Part shown: in pieces, positions 38,194 to 46,522 of the stretch | How positions within the stretch are numbered: the first letter of the stretch is position 1 | Layout of the letters: the number at the start of each line of letters is the position of its first letter | Origin: Actinokineospora terrae | Lineage (GTDB): Bacteria; Actinomycetota; Actinomycetes; Mycobacteriales; Pseudonocardiaceae | Direction of reading: 5' to 3' | Assembly: GCF_900111175.1 (NCBI RefSeq) | Contig: NZ_FOGI01000002.1 | Coordinates: forward strand, 108,022-172,021 | DNA: 64,000 bases | Notes under the pieces: generated by a model | Told to the model about the DNA's origin: nothing | What the model saw: the letters and a program-made list of their open reading frames with translations, nothing else | The model's database searches: none | Program-made: the position numbers and the translations under genes

Positions 38194-41100
38194 CAGACGG
38201 CCTCGGGGTTCATGTCGGCGAAGGTGACCAGGTCCTCGATGTGGTAGGCGATCTCGCTCACCGTGCGGTCGGCGAGCAGGTCGGCCACGTCGTAGCCGAC
38301 CCCGTGCACGGTGGCGATCGTGCTCGCGACGGTGGCCGCCATGATCGAGTCGCCGCCCAGGTCGAAGAAGTCGCCCTCCACGTCGAGTTCGTCGTAGCCG
38401 AACGCGAGCGCGAGGCACTGCGCGACGGTCCGCTCGACGTCGGTGAACTCGTCGCGGCCGGTCAGCTCGACCTCGACCGCGGCCACGGTGGCCTTCGTCT
38501 TGTCGGCCGCGGCGCGCAGCCGCTCCCGCAGCGCCAGCATCTCGTGCTCCACCTTGGCCTCGATGTCGGCGGACAACGCGACGTCGTAGGAGCGCAGCAG
38601 GTGGATCAGCTCGCCGCGGTAGTTCAGCTCACCGGCGAACAGCCGCGACCTGCCCGACCGCAGGCCCGCGTCGAGGACGTCGAGGCCGGTGGCGGTGGGC
38701 AGGGCCTTGAACATGGTGTCGCCGTTGGTGCCGAAGTCGACCGCCATGCCGATCTCCTTCCACGCCACCCAGTCCAGGGCGATGACGTGGCAGGGGCCGC
38801 CCGCCCTGGACCGCGCCAGGTTGTCCAGGTAGTAGTTGGCGGCGGCGTAGTCGGCCTGGCCCGGGGCCGGGAACACCGAGGCCACGGACGAGAAGTGCGC
38901 GATGAAGTCCGGCCGGTCGGTCTCGGTCAGCCGGTCGAGCACGACGGCCGCGTGCAGCTTCGCCCGGACGACCGCGTCGAAGTCGGCGCGTTCGCGGAAC
39001 ATCACGGTGCTGCCGCCGGGCAGGCCCGCCGCGTGCACGACACCGTCGATGCGGCTGTGTTCGCGCTGGATCCCGGTGATGGCGGCACCGAAGGCGACCG
39101 GGTCACCCGCGTCCGCCGCGACGACGCCGACCCGCGCGCCGGTCTGCTCGATCTCCCGCACCGCGGCGACGCGCCGGGCAACCGGTGACCCGCTCGGCAC
39201 CACCGACACGTCGTCCCACTGCTCGCGCGGCGGCAGCCCGGATCGGCTCACCAGCACGAGGTCGATGTCCGGCTGGGTGGCGGCGAACCGGGCCGCGACG
39301 GCGAGGCCGAGCGCCCCGGTGCCACCGGTGATCAGGTAGGTGCCGCCCGCGCGCAGGTGCTCGGCGGGCCCGTCGGTGTCGACCTCGGGCACCTCGACGA
39401 ACACCTCGCGCAGCCGCCTGTCGCCGCGCAGCACGGACAGTCCGCGGTCCTCGGACAGCACCTCGGCGCGCAGCGCGGCCGGGGACACCGCCGGGTCGAG
39501 GTCGACGTGGCTGACCTTGATGTACGGGTACTCGCGCTCGACGACCTTGCCGAACCCGACCAGCGCCGCGTTCTCCGGCACCACCTGCTCCCCCGGCGCC
39601 GCGCACACCGCGGTCCTGGTGAGCACCACCAGGCGCGTCTTCACCCCGGCCGCCATCAGCGACTTGGTCAGCTGGAACAGGCCGTCGAGGTTCTTCGTCA
39701 CCCGATCGTCCACAACAGACACGTCGAGCACGGCCTTGTCCTCGAAGGCGGTGGCGTGCACCACGTGCGTGACGCCCTCGTCGACGAGCCGCGCCACCTC
39801 GGCGCAGGCGGCCGGGTCGGTGGGCTGGAACGGGGCGCCGCCGGGTAACACGGGCTCGCCGATCCGGACGAAGCGCACGTCACCGAGTCCGGCGGCGGTC
39901 AGGACGTCCTCGGCGTCGGTGTCCGGGTCCACGATCGCGAGCGCCCGCACGGGATCCGCGGCGACGATGGACAGCGGGACCTCGCGCAGCTCCACGTCGT
40001 GGGTCACCGGGTGCCGCACGTCGTGGGTGGTGAGGTTCATCGTGTCGCGCCAGGTGTCCGGGAACCGCACCCACGCCAGGGTCTCGTCGAACGCGTAGCC
40101 GGGCAGTCGGACGATCCGCGGCTGCCGATCGGTCGGCTCCAGGTCGACCCTGCCCTCGCGCAGGAACGCGGCCGCGGCCGCGCCCAACGGGCCTTCCGGC
40201 AGCGGATCGCGCTGCTCGACCAGCAGGCCAGCCAGTTGGCGGCGCAGGTCGGCGGCGTTGGCGACGACCACCGCGATCCGGTGCCGGTGCCCGCTGCGGG
40301 AGACCCGGGTGGTGTGGCAGACGTCGGCGATGTCCACGCCGTCGAGCCCGCCCGCGTCGATGAACGCGACGTGCCGCTCCACCGTCCAGGTCAGTGACTT
40401 GATCGTCGCCGCGGTGAGCACGAACAGCTGCGGACCGGTCGACGCGGGCCGCTCGTCGACCGCGATGTGCTCCTGCAGCACGGCGTGCGCGTTGGTGCCG
40501 CCGAGACCGAACGCGCTGACCCCGGCGCGACGCGGTCCCTCCGGCTGCCACGGCCGCGGCTCGGTGGGCAGGTACAGCGGGCCGGAGGTGAAGTCCAGCT
40601 TGGGGTTGGGCGTGCGGTAGTTGGCCTGCGGCGGGATGACCCCGTGGCGCAGCACCGCGATCGCCTTGATCAGACCGACCACACCGGACCCCTCGAACAG
40701 GTGCCCGACGTTGGCCTTCACCGTGCCCACCGCGCAGAACTGCCGGTCGGTGGTGTGCCGGGCGAACGCCCGCTTGATGCCCTCGTGCTCGATCGGGTCG
40801 CCGACCCGGGTGGCCGTGCCGTGCGCCTCGAAGTAGCCGATGGTGCGCGGGTCGACCTCGGCGTCGCGCCAGGCGCTGAGCAGCAGGTCGGCCTGCGAGT
40901 CGCTGTCGGGGTTGGTGATGCCCTCGGTGTTGCCGTCGTGGTTGACCGCGCTGCCCTTGAGCACCGCGTACACCTGGTCGCCATCGGCCAGCGCCTGATC
41001 GAGCCGCTTGAGCACCACCGCGCCGGAGCCCTCGCCGAACCCGGTGCCGTCCGCCGCCTCGTCGAAGGTGCGGGTGACGCCGTCCGATGACTCGATGCCG

Positions 41101-41777
41101 ATGTTGGAGTGCTGGTGCTTGACCGGCGCGAACACGATCCGCGCGCCGCCGACCACGGCCAGGTCGCAGTCGCCGAGCAGCAGCGCGTTCTTGGCCTGGT
41201 GCACCGCGACCAGGGTCGCCGAGCACGCGGTGTCCACCACCATGCTGGGGCCGCGCAGGTCGAGCAGGTGCGAGAGCCGGTTGGCCAGCATCGCCGGGAT
41301 GTTGCCGGTGATCGCCTGCTGGCCGACCGACGGGTCGACCCGGCTGATGTAGTCCAGGTAGGTCGAGCCGGGGTTGACCGCGAAGCCGACGAACACCCCG
41401 GTCCGGCTGCCGCGCAACCGCTCCAGCGAGTAGCCGGCGTCCTCGAAGGCCAGGTACATCGCGCGCAGGACCATGCGGTGGTGCGGGTCGGTCAGCGTCG
41501 CCTGCCGCGGGTTCATGCCGAACGCGGTGTGGTCGAAGTGGTCGACGGTGTCGAGGAAGTAGCCGTTGTGGTACTCGACGTCCGGCTCGTCCAGCGGGTC
41601 GATGCTGGTCGCGCGCAGGTAGGAGATGTACTCGGCGAGCTTGGCCGCCCGGTCGGCCGGGAACGGCCGCGCGGTGCCCGACCCGGTGCTGACCAGCCGC
41701 CACAGCTCGTCGAACCCGGACGCGCCGGGCAAGTCGACCGACAACCCGACGACGGCGATGTCCTTCTCGTGCCCCAT
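38193..41777 (-). CDS. Trans-AT type polyketide synthase module, KS-KR-ACP
   Basis: A 1,194-residue single module. The ketosynthase spans about residues 5-430, with the active-site Cys185 in VDTACSATLVA and the two His in EAHGTATRVGD and NVGHLFEG. Residues 430-740 are a linker and structural KR half; no GHSxG acyltransferase is present. The ketoreductase has YLITGGTGALGLAV, FSSVASVFPAPGQ and the Tyr in QADYAAANYYLDN, so it looks active. A carrier domain ends the protein (FFDLGGDSIMA). There is no DH, ER, MT or TE. It should use extender units from the two free acyltransferases upstream and give a beta-hydroxy thioester. The ATG start lies 10 bases after the AT gene. Confidence 0.93.
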   Translation of the reverse strand: MGHEKDIAVVGLSVDLPGASGFDELWRLVSTGSGTARPFPADRAAKLAEYISYLRATSIDPLDEPDVEYHNGYFLDTVDHFDHTAFGMNPRQATLTDPHHRMVLRAMYLAFEDAGYSLERLRGSRTGVFVGFAVNPGSTYLDYISRVDPSVGQQAITGNIPAMLANRLSHLLDLRGPSMVVDTACSATLVAVHQAKNALLLGDCDLAVVGGARIVFAPVKHQHSNIGIESSDGVTRTFDEAADGTGFGEGSGAVVLKRLDQALADGDQVYAVLKGSAVNHDGNTEGITNPDSDSQADLLLSAWRDAEVDPRTIGYFEAHGTATRVGDPIEHEGIKRAFARHTTDRQFCAVGTVKANVGHLFEGSGVVGLIKAIAVLRHGVIPPQANYRTPNPKLDFTSGPLYLPTEPRPWQPEGPRRAGVSAFGLGGTNAHAVLQEHIAVDERPASTGPQLFVLTAATIKSLTWTVERHVAFIDAGGLDGVDIADVCHTTRVSRSGHRHRIAVVVANAADLRRQLAGLLVEQRDPLPEGPLGAAAAAFLREGRVDLEPTDRQPRIVRLPGYAFDETLAWVRFPDTWRDTMNLTTHDVRHPVTHDVELREVPLSIVAADPVRALAIVDPDTDAEDVLTAAGLGDVRFVRIGEPVLPGGAPFQPTDPAACAEVARLVDEGVTHVVHATAFEDKAVLDVSVVDDRVTKNLDGLFQLTKSLMAAGVKTRLVVLTRTAVCAAPGEQVVPENAALVGFGKVVEREYPYIKVSHVDLDPAVSPAALRAEVLSEDRGLSVLRGDRRLREVFVEVPEVDTDGPAEHLRAGGTYLITGGTGALGLAVAARFAATQPDIDLVLVSRSGLPPREQWDDVSVVPSGSPVARRVAAVREIEQTGARVGVVAADAGDPVAFGAAITGIQREHSRIDGVVHAAGLPGGSTVMFRERADFDAVVRAKLHAAVVLDRLTETDRPDFIAHFSSVASVFPAPGQADYAAANYYLDNLARSRAGGPCHVIALDWVAWKEIGMAVDFGTNGDTMFKALPTATGLDVLDAGLRSGRSRLFAGELNYRGELIHLLRSYDVALSADIEAKVEHEMLALRERLRAAADKTKATVAAVEVELTGRDEFTDVERTVAQCLALAFGYDELDVEGDFFDLGGDSIMAATVASTIATVHGVGYDVADLLADRTVSEIAYHIEDLVTFADMNPEAV

Positions 41778-41787
41778 GATTCCCCGC

Positions 41788-42609
41788 TCAGTGGATCCGG
41801 GTGACCAGCGCGGTCACCGTCCGGCCGTTGACCTCGTCGAACTCCGTGACCCCCAGCGCGCGCAGGGTGTGCACGACCCGCACCCACTCGACCGGCTCGG
41901 CCAGCTGGCGGGCCAGCAGGTCCGCGCCGTCAGCGGGGTCGAACAGCTCGCCGGTGACGCTGGAGACCACCGGGACGGCGGCGGGCGCGAAGGCCTGCTC
42001 GGCGAGCACCCCGCGCAACCGGGCCGCGGCGGGCGCCATCAGCGGGGTGTGGAACGGGCCGCTCACGTTCAGCGGCACCACCCGCGCGCCGGGCAGCGCG
42101 GCGATCGCCTTGCCCGCCACGGCGAGTTCCGCGCGGTCACCGGCGATGGTGGTCTGGGTGTCGGCGTTGAGGTTCGCCAGGAAGACGTTCGGCAGGCCGG
42201 TCTCGGTGAGCGCACGGCGCACGAACGCGGCGGGCACACCCTGCACGGCGGACATACCGCCGCCGGTGACCTCGGCCATCAACCCGGCCCGCCTGGCCAC
42301 CAGTGCCAATCCGTCCGCCAGGGTGAGCACGCCCGCGGCGACCAGCGCGTTGTACTCCCCCAGGCTGTGGCCTGCCACGAAGTCGGGCTGGGGCTTTTCC
42401 CTCGCCAGGAGCGCGTTGACGAAGAACACCGCGGGCTGGGCGAAACGGGTGTCACGCAGCCGCCGCAGCGGGTCGCGGGCGCACAGCTCCTCGATCGAGT
42501 AGCCCAGCACGTCGTCGGCCAGCGCGGTCGCCTCGGGGTACCGGGCGAACAGGTCCGACCCCATCCCGCGCTTCTGCACGCCTTGACCCGGGAACAGCAG
42601 ACAACGCAC
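41788..42609 (-). CDS. Stand-alone malonyl-CoA:ACP acyltransferase (trans-AT)
   Basis: A 273-residue FabD-like acyltransferase: FPGQGVQKRGMG at the start, the nucleophile Ser82 in AGHSLGEYNALVAAG, the Arg in VARRAGLMAEV, and the second His in NVSGPFHTPLMAP, a malonyl-type pattern. It most likely loads the AT-less KS-KR-ACP protein encoded 10 bases downstream. Direct neighbours and matching need make a housekeeping FabD role less likely. Confidence 0.93.
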   Translation of the reverse strand: MRCLLFPGQGVQKRGMGSDLFARYPEATALADDVLGYSIEELCARDPLRRLRDTRFAQPAVFFVNALLAREKPQPDFVAGHSLGEYNALVAAGVLTLADGLALVARRAGLMAEVTGGGMSAVQGVPAAFVRRALTETGLPNVFLANLNADTQTTIAGDRAELAVAGKAIAALPGARVVPLNVSGPFHTPLMAPAAARLRGVLAEQAFAPAAVPVVSSVTGELFDPADGADLLARQLAEPVEWVRVVHTLRALGVTEFDEVNGRTVTALVTRIH

Positions 42610-42650
42610 GGATCGCTCCTTCTCAGTGGGCTCGACTTCGGGTGAACTCG

Positions 42651-42719
42651 TCCTCGGCGGGCCTGTCCTCGGTGGGCCTGTCTCGGTGGGAGTTGGCTCA
42701 GTGGGCTTGTCGCAGTGGG
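42651..42719. repeat. Short degenerate tandem repeat, unit about 15 bases
   Basis: Four to five imperfect copies of TCCTCGGTGGGCCTG fill the 88-base gap between the two acyltransferase genes and run into the last codons of the upstream one. The first two copies differ at one base; later copies drift. A related partial copy lies at 42622-42634. The repeat may have moved or extended the 3' end of the acyltransferase gene. Confidence 0.6.
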
Positions 42720-43660
42720 TGGAAGCGGGTGGTGGGGGCGCACTCGCGGGCGAACCGGCGGGCGCCTGGGCCCGGGCCCGCGTCGAGTACGCGGTCGGCG
42801 GCCGAGTCGGTGAGCGCGTGCTCGACGGCGGTGGTCCAGTCGTTCGGGTGGGTGAAGACCTGCCGCAGGTACTCGTCGGCGAGGTCGTCGGCGGTCCGCA
42901 GGTCTCGACCGGCGTCGGCCGCGTAGACGGGCAGCACCAGGTCGTGCGGCGCGGGCAGCGGGCCGATCGCGGGCAGGTCGGCGCGTACCCGCTCGGGCAG
43001 GTCGGCCAGCAGGGGGCTGTGGAACGGGATCGTCGTGGGCAGGTCGGTCCAGGTGCCCGGCTGGGTGCCGCGCAGCGCGCGCAGGTCGGCGGGCGGTCCG
43101 GTGAGGACGTGCGCGGTGGGGGTGTTGACCAGGCCGATGGCCACGGTGGGGTGATCGGCGATCATGGCGCGCAACTCCGCCGTGGTCAGGCCGGCGACCG
43201 CGACCATCGGGGTGCCGCCGGGGGTGACCAGGTGGTGGGCGCGGGCCAGGCTGACCAGCACCAGCTTGACCGAGGCCGACGCCAGCGCGAGGAAGTCGTC
43301 CACCCGCCGCGGGCGCGCACCGGCGACGATCGCGGCCTGCAGCCCGATGCTGTGCCCGAGCGCGCCGACCACATCGTCGGGCAGGGTCCCCCGTTGCAGC
43401 AGGCAGAGTTGGTGCACGTGGACCAGCACGCCGGTCGCCACGGAGTCCAGCACGGGCGGCTCCACACCGTCGAGCCACTTCGCCAGCGGCAGCCCGTCGG
43501 GCAGCGCGGCGGGCCCCAGGTGGTCGACCACCTCGTCGAGCGCGCGGTGCACCGACTCGAAGAACGCGGCATTCCCCTGGTGGCGAGCCGCTTGCCGCAC
43601 CACCGGGATCAACGACTCGGTGCGCGCGCCGAGACCGTCGAACAGGACAAGCGACCGCAT
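42698..43660 (-). CDS. Second stand-alone acyltransferase or acyl hydrolase
   Basis: A 320-residue protein of the acyltransferase fold: nucleophile Ser104 in GALGHSIGLQAAIVAG and the His in LPTTIPFHSPLLADL. The N-terminus VLFDGLGARTES replaces the usual FPGQG. The Arg that holds the malonyl carboxylate is not obvious, so it may load a non-malonyl starter or act as a proofreading acyl hydrolase, as trans-AT loci often encode both. The ATG at 43660 (MRSLVLFDG) is preceded by GAGGTGTG. It is the first gene of the minus-strand PKS operon. Confidence 0.8.
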   Translation of the reverse strand: MRSLVLFDGLGARTESLIPVVRQAARHQGNAAFFESVHRALDEVVDHLGPAALPDGLPLAKWLDGVEPPVLDSVATGVLVHVHQLCLLQRGTLPDDVVGALGHSIGLQAAIVAGARPRRVDDFLALASASVKLVLVSLARAHHLVTPGGTPMVAVAGLTTAELRAMIADHPTVAIGLVNTPTAHVLTGPPADLRALRGTQPGTWTDLPTTIPFHSPLLADLPERVRADLPAIGPLPAPHDLVLPVYAADAGRDLRTADDLADEYLRQVFTHPNDWTTAVEHALTDSAADRVLDAGPGPGARRFARECAPTTRFHPLRQAH

Positions 43661-44298
43661 CACACCTCGACCTTTTCCGACAACCGGGACACGGGGGCGA
43701 ACATCGCATTTCGGGTGACCGCAATCACCAACAGGCAGCCATTTCCGGCCGTACACCGTCCCTTTATGACCTGCACGATCCGGCGGAGTTCTCCCAGGTC
43801 CGACCAACACTCCGCCGCTCACGCTAATACCGCGCCCGGCCGATAGACAATTACCAACCTCCGCCCTCCACCCGATCGGCCCAGTTCTTCACCGATAGTC
43901 ACCACCACACAATTCACCTCTCCGCTGTCCGAGATCTTCCGGCGACCCGCACTTCCGTTACCCGCGACTGCGCGCTGACGAGAAGAGCCATTCACGGTGC
44001 GATACGAGGGGGATTGAAGAAGATGTGTACGGGGTTTAGGGGTTGACAGCTCGCCTACCCGACAGCCTGTGGCGGCGGGAGGAGATGTCGTGGTAATGCG
44101 GGACCACGGCGGCGCAGCCCGGAGGCCGGAGGGCCGATCGCGCGGGTGCGGCCGCGGCCCACACCGGCGCGACACCCGGACTCCAGCAGCGAGGGGATCG
44201 CGGTCGCACTGGCCGGTGGCGACCTCCCATCGATGTCCGGGTCCGGCGATCACGGCGGGGTAGGCCCCAGCGGCCCGTAGGACCACAATCCACAATGG

Positions 44299-44320
44299 TC
44301 GAACGGACGAGCGCGTTCGA
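44299..44320. promoter_or_regulatory. Inverted repeat TCGAACG-N8-CGTTCGA
   Basis: A perfect 7-base inverted repeat, 22 bases in all, midway between the divergent operons. Half-site length and spacing suit a dimeric helix-turn-helix regulator. No regulator gene is linked. Confidence 0.4.
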
Positions 44321-44404
44321 TCAACCGGTGGGCGATTGTCCACTTGTGACTTCTGGCGGAATGGCCAATTGCCGGGGACCCGGTTCGGGAAACGCACGCG
44401 ACCG

Positions 44405-44416
44405 ATGCACGTGCAT
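44405..44416. promoter_or_regulatory. Perfect 12-base palindrome ATGCACGTGCAT
   Basis: It lies in the same non-coding region, about 90 bases right of the TCGAACG repeat and about 600 bases before the first adenylation gene. A candidate operator by symmetry only. Confidence 0.35.
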
Positions 44417-44795
44417 GTCACCACTATCGCGTCCTTACGTCACGGACAGTAGATCGAGCGCTTCTGCTGAATTCCGCCGCGGGCAGACGAACCCGCCAGG
44501 GTGAACGGGTCCGGATGGGCCAACAGCAAAGGGAGTGGCGGGCGGTTGCCTGTATTCCGAGTGGACGTTTATTGCCGGTTTGTTGCGTGTCGCCAGCCGG
44601 GCGGACTCCGTCGACAGGTAGCGTGACCTGCGGTTATGGCGCAGAAGCCACCATCGAGGGCGGTCCGCGAGGTGGCGCGGTAACGAAATCGGACAGGAAG
44701 GCGTGGGAGTCGTTGCGGTGCGGCTGGTTCCTGTGCCAGCATCAATCTCACGCGCATCGTCGCGTTTCGATGACGAGACCCAGGGGGGTAGCGCC

Positions 44796-44855
44796 ATGAC
44801 CACTACTTTCTTGCGCGGAGTCCGGGTGGCCCAACCGATCCGGTTGGTCGGCTAG
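44796..44855 (+). CDS. Possible 19-residue leader peptide
   Basis: A short open frame encoding MTTTFLRGVRVAQPIRLVG, with a GGGGGG ribosome-site-like run about 8 bases before the ATG and a TAG stop. It lies 152 bases before the first adenylation gene and is followed by a small hairpin. The layout is that of a regulatory uORF, but no amino-acid run reveals a signal. It could be chance. Confidence 0.3.
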   Translation: MTTTFLRGVRVAQPIRLVG

Positions 44856-44879
44856 TCCTTTCCTCCGCACGCAGGCACC

Positions 44880-44893
44880 CGGCCGGAAGGCCG
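44880..44893 (+). promoter_or_regulatory. Hairpin after the short leader frame
   Basis: CGGCC-GGAA-GGCCG forms a 5-base stem closed by a GNRA tetraloop, extended by three outer GGC/GCC pairs. It lies 24 bases after the short frame and 114 bases before the adenylation gene. It may be an attenuator element. Confidence 0.3.
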
Positions 44894-45007
44894 CGCCGAC
44901 ACCCGTGGACTCATTGACGGGTCCCTTCACCCTGCCCGGTCGAGCGGAACACGCATTCCGCTTGCCACTGGTGGGGCCATTCGCGAAACGCTACACCGAG
45001 GGGTTTC

Positions 45008-46519
45008 ATGCTGGGCGGAATCAACCCGGCGGCGCCGCAGCGCCGCGGGGAAGCGGATCTGTACGCGTTGATAGAACAGAACCTGTTGTCGCACAACGAC
45101 CGCGTCGCCGTTTCCGATGATCGCGGTGACCACGACTACGCCTGGCTGGGGCGCCGGGTCGACGAGATCGCCGGTGCCTTGCACGGGCGCGGTTGCCGAC
45201 CGGGAAGCCGGGTCTGCCTCGCCGTGCGCCACGGGGTCGACCTGGTCGCGTCGGTGCTCGCCGTGCTCAAACTCGGGGCGACCTACATCCCCGTCGACAC
45301 CAGGAACCCGGTCGACCGGGTCGGTCACATCGTGGCCGACAGCGGGGCGACGGCGATCGTCCACTCGGGCGAGCACACCGAGTTGGCCGACCGGTTCGGG
45401 TTGGTCGACGTGGTCCTGCGCGGGCTGGGTCGACCGGCCCACCCGATCCCGACGGCCGTGGTCCAACCATCCGACCTGGCCTACATCCTCTACACCTCGG
45501 GGTCGACGGGGAATCCGAAGGGTGTCGGCATCACGCACGCGAACCTGGCGAGCTACGTCCGGTGGGCGGCCCAACGCTACATAGACTCACCCGACGACCG
45601 GGTCGCGCTCTACACGACCCTCGCGTTCGACTTCACCGTCACGTGCCTGTTCCCGCCCCTGCTCGCGGGCGCGTCGATCGCCGTCTACGACGGTGTGCGC
45701 GATCCGATGGTGATCCAGCGGATCCTGGCCGACAGGGCCGTGACCGTCATCAAGATCACCCCGTCGTACCTGCACCTGGTGTCCCAACTGCACAGCGGCA
45801 GCACGCACCTGCGGCGCCTCGTCGTCGGCGGCGAGGACCTGCCCGCGGAACTCGCGGCGCGCGTGCACCGCCTGCTGGGACCGGTGGAGATCATCAACGA
45901 GTACGGCCCGACCGAGGCCACCGTCGGGTGCGTCGTGCACACCTTCGACCCCGAGACCGACCGGGACGGATCCGTGCCGATCGGCGCGCCGATCCCGGGA
46001 ACGCGGGTGTACCTGGTGGACGAGGACGACTCCCCCGCGCTCGAGCAGGGCGAACTCTGCCTCGCGGGCGCGGGCGTGGCCCCCGGCTACCTCAACCGCG
46101 AGTCGACCGCCTTCACCGACAACCCGTTCGAGCCGGGAACGACCCTGTACCGCACCGGCGACATCGTTCGGCGCGACCCGCGGGGCGACCTGGTCTTCGT
46201 CGGCAGGAAGGACGACCAGGTCAAGATCCGCGGCAACCGGGTCGAGTTGGCTGAGGTGTCGGCCGCGATCCTGAACCACCCCATGGTGGCCGCGGCGTAC
46301 GTGACGACCGTCCGCGAGCACGGCACTCGCACGCTCGTCGCCGTGGCCACCAGCACCGAGGGGCTCACCGAGTCCCTGCTGCGCAAGCACCTCGAGCAAC
46401 AGCTACCGGGCTACGCCGTGCCGAGCAGCCTGGGGGTCGTCGACGACCTCCCGCTGACGCTCAACCAGAAAGTCGACCGAGCCGCCGTGCTCACCGTTCT
46501 CGGAAAACTGGGAGGCTGA
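45008..46519 (+). CDS. Stand-alone NRPS adenylation enzyme, probably asparagine-specific
   Basis: A 503-residue adenylation protein without its own carrier domain. Core motifs: LAYILYTSGSTGNPKGVGITH, AFDFTVTCLF, INEYGPTEATVGC, ELCLAGAGVAPGYLNR, LYRTGDIVRR, GRKDDQVKIRGNRVELAEV and the catalytic Lys in LTLNQKVDR. The pocket residues I read are D-F-T-K-V-G-E-V-G, very close to the published asparagine code (DLTKLGEVGK). The ATG follows GAGGGG. The PCP-methyltransferase gene starts 3 bases after its stop and is the likely acceptor. First gene of the plus-strand operon. Confidence 0.92.
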   Translation: MLGGINPAAPQRRGEADLYALIEQNLLSHNDRVAVSDDRGDHDYAWLGRRVDEIAGALHGRGCRPGSRVCLAVRHGVDLVASVLAVLKLGATYIPVDTRNPVDRVGHIVADSGATAIVHSGEHTELADRFGLVDVVLRGLGRPAHPIPTAVVQPSDLAYILYTSGSTGNPKGVGITHANLASYVRWAAQRYIDSPDDRVALYTTLAFDFTVTCLFPPLLAGASIAVYDGVRDPMVIQRILADRAVTVIKITPSYLHLVSQLHSGSTHLRRLVVGGEDLPAELAARVHRLLGPVEIINEYGPTEATVGCVVHTFDPETDRDGSVPIGAPIPGTRVYLVDEDDSPALEQGELCLAGAGVAPGYLNRESTAFTDNPFEPGTTLYRTGDIVRRDPRGDLVFVGRKDDQVKIRGNRVELAEVSAAILNHPMVAAAYVTTVREHGTRTLVAVATSTEGLTESLLRKHLEQQLPGYAVPSSLGVVDDLPLTLNQKVDRAAVLTVLGKLGG

Positions 46520-46522
46520 CCG

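Larger units (their letters stand above)
43661..45007. promoter_or_regulatory. 1.35 kb control region between the two divergent PKS-NRPS operons
   Basis: No conventional gene is convincing in this stretch, which is less GC-rich than the flanks. It holds a 12-base palindrome ATGCACGTGCAT at 44405-44416, an inverted repeat TCGAACG-N8-CGTTCGA at 44299-44320, a short open frame at 44796-44855 and a hairpin at 44880-44893. It should contain promoters for both operons. The length is unusual for this densely packed region. Confidence 0.6.

Noticed and set aside
44842..44855. Possible rho-independent terminator at the end of the short leader frame
   Set aside because: The only symmetric bases are CCAACCGATCCGGTTGG inside the frame itself, with mismatches and no T-run.
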